Origin: Acidiferrobacteraceae bacterium
Lineage (GTDB): Bacteria > Pseudomonadota > Gammaproteobacteria > Arenicellales > UBA868
Length of the DNA stretch: 49,490 nt
Assembly (NCBI GenBank): GCA_002721105.1
Contig: PBJL01000011.1
Location: 359-49,848 of the forward strand
Reading direction: 5' to 3'
In this document: one piece after another, positions 1 to 8,502 of the stretch
Layout: the number at the start of each line of letters is the position of its first letter
Position numbering within the stretch: position 1 is the first letter of the stretch
The notes under the pieces: model-generated
Told to the model about the DNA's origin: nothing
Seen by the model: only the letters and a program-made list of their open reading frames with translations
Databases searched by the model: none
Program-made: the position numbers and the translations under genes

Positions 1-173
1 TACTTTATAAATGCTCTTTTTGCCGCAGCAACCGCTGCGTTTACATCGTCTTGATTGCCTAGCCTGATGACTCCGATCTGCTCTTCCGTAGCAGGATTGC
101 GCACGGGGAATTCCTCCATACCGTTTGGCTCAACCCACATTCCATCTATATAAAACTTTTTAAGATCCGACAT
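1..173 (-). CDS. aldehyde dehydrogenase family protein (N-terminal 57 residues, cut by window edge)
   Basis: Reading leftwards from an ATG at 173, the frame stays open to the window edge. It begins MSDLKKFYIDGMWVEP and continues with the NPATEE segment and a run of Ala/Lys-rich helix. This is the usual start of NAD(P)-dependent aldehyde dehydrogenases: an F-I-D/N-G-x-W strand, then the N-P-A-T-x-E turn, then VNAAVAAAKRAF-like helix. Only the oligomerisation/NAD-binding start is present; catalytic Cys and Glu lie outside the window. The family oxidises aldehydes to acids in the cytoplasm. Substrate cannot be inferred from this fragment. Confidence 0.85.
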   Translation of the reverse strand, partial: MSDLKKFYIDGMWVEPNGMEEFPVRNPATEEQIGVIRLGNQDDVNAAVAAAKRAFIK

Positions 174-473
174 GCTAAGACATTTCTCCGTGAAGATAAT
201 TGATTAAGTTGATTTTTTAAGTATGTACAAGGAAGCACAGGCAGTCAAATCTTCATGATTCTGTCATTCATTAAATTTACCGTGCAATCCAATTGGGTTT
301 ACAAATGAATATTGAGCATACTAAACAAATTATTTCTTAATCAAGTGCATTAATAATTAGACTAACATGTGTTGACTCTCTTAAAATTGCACGAGGAATC
401 TATCTACTTCAGATACAAAACAACATTTTTAAGATCCTAACTGTCAATTTTTAGAGTTTTATGGAAAAATCGA
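174..473. other. AT-rich divergent intergenic region
   Basis: A 300-base spacer between the divergent aldehyde dehydrogenase and bacterioferritin-like genes. It is AT-rich and must hold both promoters. A TTGACT hexamer at 372-377 could be a -35 box for the rightward gene, but I see no well-spaced -10 partner. No RNA gene or repeat was recognised. Confidence 0.3.
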
Positions 474-938
474 ATGATAACACTGAACCAAGAACGCACC
501 TGTGACATCCTAAACCGTATTATGGAAGCTGAATTAGCCGGAGTCGTACGTTACACTCATTACTCTCTGATGATAACCGGGCCACATCGTATACCATTAG
601 TTGATTTTTTAAAGGAACAGGCAAACGAATCGTTAATACACGCACAACAAGCCGGTGAACTACTGACCGGTTTAGGTGGTCATCCAAGCCAAGGTATCGC
701 GATGATTGAAGAAAGCAATCAACATGGTATATACAACATTCTAAAAGAATCGCTCTCGCACGAAACAACAGCTCTAGCACTCTACGAAGAACTCAGAAAC
801 GAGGCAGAAGACTCAAGTGTTTACATTGAAGAATATGCTAGGCAGATGATTGGGCAAGAAGAATTACACGCTCTTGAGCTAAAAAAAATGCTCCGAGATT
901 TTGAGTTTTCCGAACCGAATGGAAAAGAAATTGAGTAA
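474..938 (+). CDS. bacterioferritin-like ferritin-superfamily protein
   Basis: A 154-residue four-helix ferritin-like protein, close to the usual bacterioferritin length of about 158. Helix A carries EAELAGVVRYTHYSL (around 18-32), helix B has ANESLIHAQQAGE (50-62), and the C-terminal helix has the ExxH motif EELHAL typical of a di-iron ferroxidase site. It probably stores iron or detoxifies iron and peroxide in the cytosol. By eye the helix-B metal motif reads E52-xxx-H56 rather than ExxH, and the position matching the haem-binding Met of E. coli Bfr is Leu54, so haem binding is doubtful. The ATG at 474 has GGA about eight bases upstream. No bacterioferritin-associated ferredoxin lies nearby. 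Confidence 0.8.
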   Translation: MITLNQERTCDILNRIMEAELAGVVRYTHYSLMITGPHRIPLVDFLKEQANESLIHAQQAGELLTGLGGHPSQGIAMIEESNQHGIYNILKESLSHETTALALYEELRNEAEDSSVYIEEYARQMIGQEELHALELKKMLRDFEFSEPNGKEIE

Positions 939-975
939 ACATGTCCAATATTAATCATGATTACTAAGAAAACGA

Positions 976-2214
976 TTGCTTGATTCATCTACAAAAGATA
1001 ATAGACATCCGTCAGCACCATTAACTTCACTGACAACCATATTCCTTGCTTTTCTGCGATTAGGGCTTACGTCGTTTGGTGGGCCAATCGCTCATATTGC
1101 CTATTTTCGCGATGAGTTTGTTGGAAGAAGAAAATGGATAGATGAAGGCGCTTATGCTGATTTAGTAGCACTCTGTCAATTCTTACCCGGACCAACATCT
1201 AGTCAAGTGGGGCTTGGCGTGGGGCTCGCAAGAGGTGGGCTATTGGGTGCTTTGGTAGCATGGATCGGATTTACAATGCCATCTGCGATTAGTTTGATTT
1301 TATTTGGTTACGGTGTTATTGCATACCAAGATGTAATTAATCCTGGCGCACTTCATGGTCTCAAAGTTGTGGCCGTAGCGGTGGTGGCGCAAGCGGTATG
1401 GGTTATGGCTCGGAATCTATGCCCCGACGCGAAACGCGCTACTATAGCTATAGCTGGTGCATGTTTTGTTGTCGCAAGCCCCACAGCATTCAGTCAAGTC
1501 GGGGTCATTGTTACGGGCGGTCTGGCCGGGCTGCTCTTCTTAAGATCAAAACAGCCTGCGAAGGTTAATCCGCTCGGAATAAGGGTCAACCATAACCTTG
1601 CGATTGCATCACTACTACTCTTTTTTGTTGGTTTAATCGGATTACCGATTCTCGCAACAGCTTATGATTCGCACTTACTCGCTCTCATAGAGAGCTTTTA
1701 TTCGTCCGGCTCGTTGGTTTTTGGTGGGGGTCATGTTGTTCTACCATTGTTGCAGTACGAAGTTGTCCCTCCCGGATGGATTCCAAACGATATGTTCTTA
1801 GCTGGATATGGCGCAGCGCAAGCTGTTCCTGGGCCTCTATTTGCATTTGCTGCTTACCTAGGAACAGTTCTAGAAATGGAACTAAACGGTTGGATAGGGG
1901 GGCTAATCTGTCTTATAGCTATTTTTGTTCCGTCATTCTTGCTAGTTATCGGAGTTCTTCCATTCTGGGATTCTTTAAGGCAAGCATCTAATATGCAAAC
2001 CGCTCTCTTGGGTATCAATGCAGCAGTAGTCGGACTTTTGCTTGCTGCCTTGTATCAACCTGTATGGATCAGCGCAATTCTATCTCCACTGGATTTTTGC
2101 CTTGCACTCATTGCCTATCTGCTACTGGTTTTTTGGAAGATACCGCCATGGCTTGTAGTCATCTTCTCAGGGGTTGGTGGCTGGGCAACTGAAACCATCA
2201 TCAAGGCTCTATAG
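976..2214 (+). CDS. chrA: chromate transporter, ChrA family
   Basis: A 412-residue polytopic membrane protein with two homologous halves, as in long-chain ChrA transporters. The N-terminal half has the signature FLRLGLTSFGGPIAH (around 25-40) and the FLPGPTSSQVG loop. The second half repeats the plan with GSLVFGGGHVVLP and AVPGPLFAFAAYLG. Characterised members export chromate from the cytoplasm in exchange for other anions; many environmental homologues have unknown substrates. The frame opens with TTG at 976; a nearby ATG at 957 is out of frame and stops within nine codons. It follows the ferritin-like gene by 37 bases on the same strand, so co-transcription is possible. Confidence 0.9.
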   Translation: MLDSSTKDNRHPSAPLTSLTTIFLAFLRLGLTSFGGPIAHIAYFRDEFVGRRKWIDEGAYADLVALCQFLPGPTSSQVGLGVGLARGGLLGALVAWIGFTMPSAISLILFGYGVIAYQDVINPGALHGLKVVAVAVVAQAVWVMARNLCPDAKRATIAIAGACFVVASPTAFSQVGVIVTGGLAGLLFLRSKQPAKVNPLGIRVNHNLAIASLLLFFVGLIGLPILATAYDSHLLALIESFYSSGSLVFGGGHVVLPLLQYEVVPPGWIPNDMFLAGYGAAQAVPGPLFAFAAYLGTVLEMELNGWIGGLICLIAIFVPSFLLVIGVLPFWDSLRQASNMQTALLGINAAVVGLLLAALYQPVWISAILSPLDFCLALIAYLLLVFWKIPPWLVVIFSGVGGWATETIIKAL

Positions 2215-2245
2215 CAAAATTAAAGCTCCCACATGACAGACCTTC

Positions 2246-2356
2246 CTACACTTCTGGCGGTGTGATGATGACCGTAACCATTTTTTTTAGAATACCTTGA
2301 ATGTCAGGAGGTGCTTCATTCTCAGCTACTTCAGGGCCATCACAAACCACGGTCAT
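2246..2356 (-). CDS. possible small ORF, 36 aa, unknown
   Basis: Within the 289-base gap between chrA and amtB (convergent genes) a minus-strand frame encodes MTVVCDGPEVAENEAPPDIQ followed by a hydrophobic, basic tail ending TPPEV. It looks more protein-like than random sequence: acidic then Lys/Ile/Val-rich, with a GGTGATGG stretch upstream of the ATG. I do not recognise the family. It could equally be the tail of a decayed gene. Confidence 0.2.
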   Translation of the reverse strand: MTVVCDGPEVAENEAPPDIQGILKKMVTVIITPPEV

Positions 2357-2503
2357 TGATCGCCCATCACCAGGTCAAGCACTATAAATCGACTGGCGCT
2401 CTATATCCCTGACTAGATGATTTTAACCAGTTGGCATTAAAGATTCACCCTCCAACTATATTATACGACCTGTTACAAAGCCTATAGTCCGCATGAAACT
2501 AAT

Positions 2504-3790
2504 TTAGCTCAAATCGTAGCCGCGCTCCCCATGCTCTGTCAGATCTAATCCTTGATCTTCCGAATCAATGTCAACACGAAGTTTGGTAAATAATCCTATT
2601 ATTTTGAGAATTATCCAGGTGGCTATTCCAGTCCATACACCTATTACAATAATTCCTTGAAACTGAATCCATAATTGTATAACTGATCCCTGTGTCGAGA
2701 TACCAGACGCGCCAGCTCCAAGAAAACCGCCAGGAGTTCCAACAAAACTTAGCATAATAATCCCTAAAATCCCGCCAACTCCATGTACCGGAAAAACATC
2801 AAGAGAGTCATCAATGCGAAATATGCCTTTGACTGCCTGAGTAGCGTAAAAACAAACTGCACCTGCTAAAACACCAATAAGCAATGCTCCTCCAGGCCCC
2901 ACCGTACCAGCAGCAGGTGTTATGGTTGCTAGGCCGGCAACCATACCGGTCGCGATACCAACAACAGTAGGTCTACCTTGTTTGACCCACTCGATTAACA
3001 TCCAGATCAAAGCCGCTACTGCAGCACTAATATGCGTAACTAACATTGCCATGCCAGCATCTCCATTAGCAGCTACAGCGCTTCCCGCGTTAAATCCGAA
3101 CCACCCGACCCACAGCATAGCAGCTCCAGTGACCACCATGATTCGACTATGTGGAGGCATTGGAGATCCCGGAAAACCTTTTCTAGGGCCCAACACCAAA
3201 GCCACAACAAGTGCCCCTACACCACAAGTCAGATGAACAACTAAACCACCAGCAAAATCAATGACGCCGAGCTCGCTTAGAATTCCTCCTCCCCAAACCA
3301 TGTGGCACGCAGGCAAATATACAATGGTAAACCACAGAAGTGAGAACAAACACATTGCACCGAATTTCATTCTCTCTGCGAAAGCTCCTACTACTAAAGC
3401 AGGCGTAATAATAGCAAACGTCATTTGAAACATGATAAAGACTGTCTCAGGAATGGATCCTGCTAAAGTATCTCGACCGATCCCGGTCAAAAATAACGCG
3501 CTTAAATCACCTATAATTGGGCCATCTCCTTTAAACGCTAAACTATAGCCATAAATTACCCACGCAACAGAGACAATACAAGCAATAGCAAAACATTGCA
3601 TCAAAACCGAGACACTATTTTTACTTCTAACGAGGCCACCGTAGAAAAGAGCCAATCCAGGCAACGTCATAAACAAAACCAGTGCAGTCGATGTTAACAA
3701 CCATGATGTATCGCCTGCACTTGCTCCATTTGCTAAAACCGGCGTCGAAACTAGAACACTTACAAAAAAAAGGTACAATTTTTTATACAT
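2504..3790 (-). CDS. amtB: ammonium channel, AmtB/MEP/Rh family
   Basis: A 428-residue inner-membrane channel for ammonium. Residues 1-25 form a signal-peptide-like segment, as in many bacterial Amt precursors. Conserved elements include GLALFYGGLVRSKN (45-58), the FQMTFAIITPALV stretch (121-133), pore histidines H186 (in GGLVVHLTCG) and H336 (in DVFPVHGVGG), and MLWVGWFGFNAGSA (225-238). The C-terminus ends with GLDLTEHGERGYDLS, the tail that contacts the PII protein GlnK. No glnK lies next to it here, unlike the frequent glnK-amtB pair. Its own promoter should lie in the 187-base divergent spacer towards the EamA gene. Confidence 0.95.
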   Translation of the reverse strand: MYKKLYLFFVSVLVSTPVLANGASAGDTSWLLTSTALVLFMTLPGLALFYGGLVRSKNSVSVLMQCFAIACIVSVAWVIYGYSLAFKGDGPIIGDLSALFLTGIGRDTLAGSIPETVFIMFQMTFAIITPALVVGAFAERMKFGAMCLFSLLWFTIVYLPACHMVWGGGILSELGVIDFAGGLVVHLTCGVGALVVALVLGPRKGFPGSPMPPHSRIMVVTGAAMLWVGWFGFNAGSAVAANGDAGMAMLVTHISAAVAALIWMLIEWVKQGRPTVVGIATGMVAGLATITPAAGTVGPGGALLIGVLAGAVCFYATQAVKGIFRIDDSLDVFPVHGVGGILGIIMLSFVGTPGGFLGAGASGISTQGSVIQLWIQFQGIIVIGVWTGIATWIILKIIGLFTKLRVDIDSEDQGLDLTEHGERGYDLS

Positions 3791-3977
3791 GAATAATCCT
3801 TGTTTAATCAGTTTTGATACTCCTAAATATAAGATAGCAATTTTGATGCCAATTCAATCTAATCAAAATACGCATATTTATTGCACAATTGTGTTACATA
3901 AGCACCCAAGATGCACCAAACAAGGGCAATTTTTTGCTGTTATTCACACATCCTAGACAACTTAAAATTTTTGTAAT

Positions 3978-4844
3978 ATGAACCTGCCCCACACTTTAAT
4001 CGCCATACTTATCAATATTTTATGGGGGTCAATGTTTATCGTTGGGACGATAGGGCTCAGCGAATTTCCTCCGATATTCTTTACCGGAATACGTTTTGCG
4101 GTGTTGGCTATTCTATTGGTTGGATTTCTACGAATACCAAAAAAGACATTCTTTCCACTTCTCAGAATTGGTATTGTTATGGGTATTGGAATGTATCTAA
4201 CCCTCTATCTATCTTTAGCGTTAGCCGAAAATACTGGAACTGTTGCGATTTTCAGCAAGCTTGAAGTGCCATTAGCACTGTTACTTGGCGTAGCGCTACT
4301 CGGTGAGCGTGTGGCCGGAAAACAAATTATTGGAATAATTGTTGCGTTGCTAGGAGCGGCTTTCGTTACTTTCGATCCTGCCGCTTTTGATGATTTACTA
4401 GCTTTGTCCTGGATGGCTATATGTTGCTTATTTGCAGCTCTAGGGCTAATCGAAGTACGGCGTCTTGGTAAGATTCACCCCCTAACAATCGTCGCTTGGA
4501 TATCCTTGATAGGTGCTCCCGTTTTACTAGCGACCTCTTTTCTATTCGAAAAGAATCACCTTGAAGTGTTACAAACCGCAACTTGGATTGGTTGGTCATC
4601 CCTTCTTTACACTGCATTTATGAGTTCCATAGTTGCCACCTCCGGACTCTATTACCTACTACAACGATACCCAGTAACACTGGTTGCACCCTTTGGCCTG
4701 CTCTCGCCAATATTCGCAGTTATAGGTGGTGTAATATTTTTAGAGGATGTCTTGACCGTGAGACTCGTTTTGGGTGGTGGCCTAATTCTTTTGGGAGTTA
4801 CATGGGTAAACCGACCGACGCCTTTACCTAAAACAGTAATTTAA
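3978..4844 (+). CDS. EamA/DMT-superfamily transporter
   Basis: A 288-residue protein with about ten hydrophobic helices and the internal two-fold repeat of EamA (RhaT/YdcZ-type) drug/metabolite transporters. The first helix carries the typical ILWGSMFIVGTIGL, followed by FTGIRFAVLAILL. The second half has the matching LVAPFGLLSPIFAVIGGVIFLED. Members usually export amino acids or other small metabolites; the substrate cannot be read. The stop at 4842-4844 is followed at once by the Shine-Dalgarno of the phosphodiesterase gene, so the two are probably co-transcribed. Confidence 0.88.
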   Translation: MNLPHTLIAILINILWGSMFIVGTIGLSEFPPIFFTGIRFAVLAILLVGFLRIPKKTFFPLLRIGIVMGIGMYLTLYLSLALAENTGTVAIFSKLEVPLALLLGVALLGERVAGKQIIGIIVALLGAAFVTFDPAAFDDLLALSWMAICCLFAALGLIEVRRLGKIHPLTIVAWISLIGAPVLLATSFLFEKNHLEVLQTATWIGWSSLLYTAFMSSIVATSGLYYLLQRYPVTLVAPFGLLSPIFAVIGGVIFLEDVLTVRLVLGGGLILLGVTWVNRPTPLPKTVI

Positions 4845-4861
4845 CGGAGGTGATTTTTCTC

Positions 4862-5587
4862 GTGACTATTATAGATACCAAAATCATTGCCCACCGAGGT
4901 GCCTCACTATTTGCTCCAGAAAATACTAGGGCATCATTGCAAAAAGCCAAAGAATTAGGAGCCACCTGGATTGAAACTGATGTCAGGTTAACTGGCGACC
5001 GGCAACTCGTAATTTTTCATGACGACGAATTAAATCGGCTCACCAATGCAGAAGGGTATGTCGCCCTAAAGTCACTTGCATATTTAAGAAGTTTAGATAT
5101 TGGCGCTTGGTTTTCAGATGAGTTTAAAGGTGAAAAAATACTTACTTTAAAGGAATTCATTAAAGAGATCATAAAACATAATTTTAGTCTTCAATTGGAA
5201 TTAAAACCTATGTACGGCGATGAAGAGATGTTGGTTTCAGAAGTTGTAACAACTATAAAACAGTATTTAGACTACTTTAAAGATAGATTATTTTTTAGCA
5301 GTTTCTCGGAAAAATGCATCTATTTCCTAAATAGTGCGATTCCATCGATACCTCGGTGCATGGCGCAAAATATTACACCAAGACATCCCGAATCATTTGC
5401 AAGAGATCATAATTGCCAAATGATCCATGTAACTAGTGAATTTATAAAAAACAGTGACTTAAGTATTATTCGAAGCTCTTCTATAGATTTTACCGTCTCA
5501 ACAGTAAACGATAGAACCCGCGCAAAATTATTTCTTGAAAACGGGTTCCAATCAATCATCACCGATGACCCCCGTTTATTGGATTAG
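4862..5587 (+). CDS. glycerophosphodiester phosphodiesterase
   Basis: A 241-residue TIM-barrel enzyme of the GDPD family, hydrolysing glycerophosphodiesters to sn-glycerol 3-phosphate and an alcohol. Conserved pieces are IAHRGASLFAPENT near the start (HRG and ENT), the metal-binding IETDVRLT (ExD) and the catalytic IFHDDELNR. There is no signal peptide, so it should be cytosolic like UgpQ rather than periplasmic GlpQ. The frame is open from GTG 4850, but a perfect GGAGGTGA at 4846-4853 sits eight bases before GTG 4862, so I place the start at 4862. It follows the EamA gene after 17 bases. Confidence 0.88.
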   Translation: MTIIDTKIIAHRGASLFAPENTRASLQKAKELGATWIETDVRLTGDRQLVIFHDDELNRLTNAEGYVALKSLAYLRSLDIGAWFSDEFKGEKILTLKEFIKEIIKHNFSLQLELKPMYGDEEMLVSEVVTTIKQYLDYFKDRLFFSSFSEKCIYFLNSAIPSIPRCMAQNITPRHPESFARDHNCQMIHVTSEFIKNSDLSIIRSSSIDFTVSTVNDRTRAKLFLENGFQSIITDDPRLLD

Positions 5588-5706
5588 CCAGATAATTTTT
5601 TTAATTTGGTGGCTTATATAAAGATCAAACCTAGACTTTAGATACCATCTACTACCCAGTCATTATGTCATTACAATTTTTTTAAAATTGTAAACTCTAG
5701 GATCAA

Positions 5707-6729
5707 TTATATCTTAACCACAATTTTTCCAACTTGATGGTTAGCCTCCATTCGCTCATGCGCAGCTATACAAGATTCTAGGCCATAGAATATTGTGTCA
5801 ATAATAGGATTAAAAATACCTTTGCTCAAATTAGAGTACACATAACTATGAGCTTCTCTTAACTCCTTAGGACGCCGCGCAATATCACCCCAACTATAGA
5901 ACTTAATAGAAAGTCTCTTACTCAGCGCGTTGCGGGCAGGAAAGCAGCTGTTATAGCGATCCAAATTGCCATAACATATAATTCTTGCTTCAGGCGCAGC
6001 AACATCAATTATAGTGTTGGTTAAATTCCCTGCAATTGGATCGTAAATTAAAGTAACGCCTTTCCCGCCTGTTACCCTATACACCTCCTTTTTGAAAGAA
6101 ACGTCATTTGATAGAAACACATGATCTGCTCCGATAGAACTAATCTTATCTAGTTTTTTAGGAGAAGTTGTCGCAGCAATAACCATAGCGCCTCTCTCTT
6201 TAGCCAAATGTATGCCACCTATTGCTGCGCTACTACTAGCCGCTGTAACCAATACTATATCTTCTGAAGTGATACATCCATAATACATAAGCCCTCCCCA
6301 TGCAGTGAGATATTGGTGCCAAGCCGCAGCATTAATGACCGTTGAAACTGTCTTTGGTATCTTGACAACTGCCGATACTGGTACTGTAGTGATCTCACCA
6401 TAAGTTCCATGATCTTTTGGCATCGATTGCCAATAGCCATTTTCGTTGGCAATAGCAAAGGGAATAATCGAAACATCATCTCCAACATCATGCGTGGTAA
6501 CATTATTACCAACAGATTCAATAGCGCCAGTGCCTTCAAATCCGATCCGACAAGGAGTAACTGGCTGGAAAATGTAGGAGCCGTTTCTCAGCATGCATTC
6601 TGAACGATTAATTCCGAATGCTTTCACTCTTATAGTCACTTCATCAGGTCCTGGTAAACCTAGCGAACAGTCATCTATCTGAAGAACATTCGGACCTCCC
6701 GTCTTATGAAATCTGACTATTTTTACCAT
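5707..6729 (-). CDS. zinc-independent medium-chain alcohol dehydrogenase / quinone oxidoreductase family
   Basis: A 340-residue MDR-superfamily protein. It has the GroES-like N-terminal domain (KTGGPNVLQIDDC, PGPDEVTIRVKAFGINRSE), then a Rossmann domain with TAASSSAAIGGIHLAKERG (around 163-181) in place of the canonical GxGxxG, and GVTLIYDPIAG. The cysteine-rich structural-zinc loop of classical alcohol dehydrogenases is absent, which fits quinone-oxidoreductase-like NADPH-dependent reductases. Located alone between the convergent phosphodiesterase and the divergent EamA gene. Substrate unknown. Confidence 0.85.
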   Translation of the reverse strand: MVKIVRFHKTGGPNVLQIDDCSLGLPGPDEVTIRVKAFGINRSECMLRNGSYIFQPVTPCRIGFEGTGAIESVGNNVTTHDVGDDVSIIPFAIANENGYWQSMPKDHGTYGEITTVPVSAVVKIPKTVSTVINAAAWHQYLTAWGGLMYYGCITSEDIVLVTAASSSAAIGGIHLAKERGAMVIAATTSPKKLDKISSIGADHVFLSNDVSFKKEVYRVTGGKGVTLIYDPIAGNLTNTIIDVAAPEARIICYGNLDRYNSCFPARNALSKRLSIKFYSWGDIARRPKELREAHSYVYSNLSKGIFNPIIDTIFYGLESCIAAHERMEANHQVGKIVVKI

Positions 6730-7237
6730 TCACATACTAGCCTTTTGTTTTAAGTACATTTGATTATAGATAATAACTTATATAAGACAGCAGTATGTTT
6801 TTTTAGAAAAAAATACTAACAGAGTGGGCTACTAGCTGAGAATGATCTAGCGTTCATTTACCCACTCACCATCAAAAAATGTAACAACCCTGCTAACACC
6901 TTTATTTGATCAGCTTAAAACGATTGAAAGTTTATAATTCCAGATCGGGTTATCCACTAATCTATGTTCGGCCTATTTTTCTCATGGTGGAATGCAATTT
7001 AAGTTTAAATTTCTAATACACTCTAGAAAGGGAGAAATCTTTAGAGGAAACATGGTATTTCTGTCATGCTAGCCTTCCCTAGCATTACGATTAACAAATT
7101 CCATAATTGAAACCCAACCAACTGAATTAATCTCAGTTTTCTTCTTATTATTCGTCTCTAAAGGTAGACTCCAGGATAGCTCTAAAACTCAAGTTGATGG
7201 CTTACTATGAAAAATTTCTTTCTCTGCAACGAATGAT
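6730..7237. other. 508-base AT-rich divergent spacer with AT palindrome and possible decayed repeat
   Basis: The spacer lies between the divergent MDR dehydrogenase and EamA genes. It has an AT-rich inverted repeat at about 6793-6816 (GTATG, seven T, AG, seven A, TAC). Around 7030-7052 it reads GGGAGAAATCTTTAGAGGAA, which resembles the body of the tRNA-linked repeats found further right (GGGAGAACTTTAGAGGAAC), so a worn sixth copy at about 6960-7075 is possible. No gene of normal size is visible. Confidence 0.3.
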
Positions 7238-8092
7238 GTGAGCGCCGCGATTATAATTCTTGTTTTGTTATCTGCTTTTTTACATGCGTCTTGGAATGCC
7301 TTCGCAAAGAAAGGTCTAGATCCTACACTATCCATTGCTGCTTTCCACGCTGTCGCAGCTATAATCGCTGTTCCGATCATCTTTCGAGTTCCCCTTCCTG
7401 ACCCCGAATCCCTGCCATACCTTATCGCATCAGTAGTAATCCACTGGGCATATATTGGATTGCTTGGTACAGCATACCGTACTGGAGATCTGAGCCAGGT
7501 ATATCCAATTGCACGTGGTACTGCACCGCTTTTAGTTACCATAATAAGCTTCCTATTACTGGGGGAAACTCTACCGATCTTAACGCTATTCGGAATCTCA
7601 ATAACATGTATCGGCATAATACTGCTAAGCTTCAATAACAGTATTTCTCGATACCAAGGCCACCAACCACTGGTACTGAGTCTAAGCACAGGTTTTATGA
7701 TTGCTGCATATACGATCATGGATGGATTAGGTGTCCGACATTCGATTAATCCGATGTCTTATATTAGTTGGCTTTTTATCCTTGCAGGTGTAACATTTGC
7801 CATCATTCTTACTTTCTTACGACGGAAGAAATTAAAAGAAACCCTTCAGTACTGTATTAAATATCGATTGGTTTTCTTGATGGGTGGTATTGCTACAGCA
7901 ACCGCCTATGGCATTGTGGTATATGCAATGCATGATAATTCAATGGCAATGGTCTCTGCCCTTCGCGAAACAAGTGTCTTAATGGGAATCATTATTGGAG
8001 TCGTAGTGCTCAAAGAGTCGTTTGGAAATATACGGATCAGTGCCGCAATACTTGTAATTAGCGGTGTGTTTATGATGAATATAATTAACTGA
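7238..8092 (+). CDS. EamA/DMT-superfamily transporter
   Basis: A 284-residue membrane protein with about ten helices. It starts with the EamA-type ILVLLSAFLHASWNAFAKKG, a variant seen in many proteobacterial DMT proteins, and shows LSQVYPIARGTAPLLVTIISFLLLGE before the mid-point and ALRETSVLMGIIIGVVVLKESFG near the end. It presumably exports a small metabolite. The start is GTG at 7238. A nine-codon ORF (ATG at 7207 to TGA at 7234-7236) ends two bases before this GTG and could couple translation, but this is weak. Confidence 0.85.
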   Translation: MSAAIIILVLLSAFLHASWNAFAKKGLDPTLSIAAFHAVAAIIAVPIIFRVPLPDPESLPYLIASVVIHWAYIGLLGTAYRTGDLSQVYPIARGTAPLLVTIISFLLLGETLPILTLFGISITCIGIILLSFNNSISRYQGHQPLVLSLSTGFMIAAYTIMDGLGVRHSINPMSYISWLFILAGVTFAIILTFLRRKKLKETLQYCIKYRLVFLMGGIATATAYGIVVYAMHDNSMAMVSALRETSVLMGIIIGVVVLKESFGNIRISAAILVISGVFMMNIIN

Positions 8093-8139
8093 ATAGGTAT
8101 CGCACATAAATATCTGTTAATTATCAGATAAGGCAGCGT

Positions 8140-8470
8140 AAATAATAGGCCAAATGTTTAACGAACCTGCGACTAACATATTGGGCATCACTTTCTTTTA
8201 GCCGGAATCCCTACCACTACAACAATTCCTAGGAATCAATCTCCCAATGAATTTCTAGTTTACACTTTTTGCATAATCGAGCGTATATTGGCTGAGTCAA
8301 AAATCTTTTTCTACCATTCTAATTGAATGCGATGAACAATCGCATTATGGCAGATCACACTACTAATCAAGTGTAGTTAATTCTTGTTTGCAGTGATTGC
8401 TAGTTACTTCACTTTATTTAGACATTCAGAGGCGCAACTTTATAGGGCATTACTGCGTTTTTGATGGGGC
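8140..8470 (-). repeat. tRNA-linked repeat, copy E (decayed)
   Basis: Fills most of the 410-base gap between the convergent EamA and srkA genes. It aligns by eye with copies A-D. CGAACCTGCGAC (near 8161-8175) matches the T-arm CGAACCTACGAC, TCTTTTAGCCGG matches CCTTTTGGCCAG, and AATCAATCTCCCAATGAATTTCTAGTTTACAC matches the repeat body in short blocks. GATTGCTAGTT and CATTACTGCG near 8395-8455 match the distal part. The tRNA part is too worn to assign an amino acid. Confidence 0.55.
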
Positions 8471-8502
8471 ATGACCTAATGCCTTAAATTATGAGAATCG
8501 AC

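Noticed and set aside
6842..6900. A short minus-strand frame reading VVTFFDGEWVNER, reminiscent of an enzyme N-terminus
   Set aside because: Stops on both sides within about 20 codons and no continuation in other frames; too little to call a remnant.
7189..7719. A 176-codon minus-strand open frame opposite the EamA gene
   Set aside because: It overlaps the well-supported EamA transporter and its translation has no domain pattern; it is a shadow frame of a hydrophobic gene.
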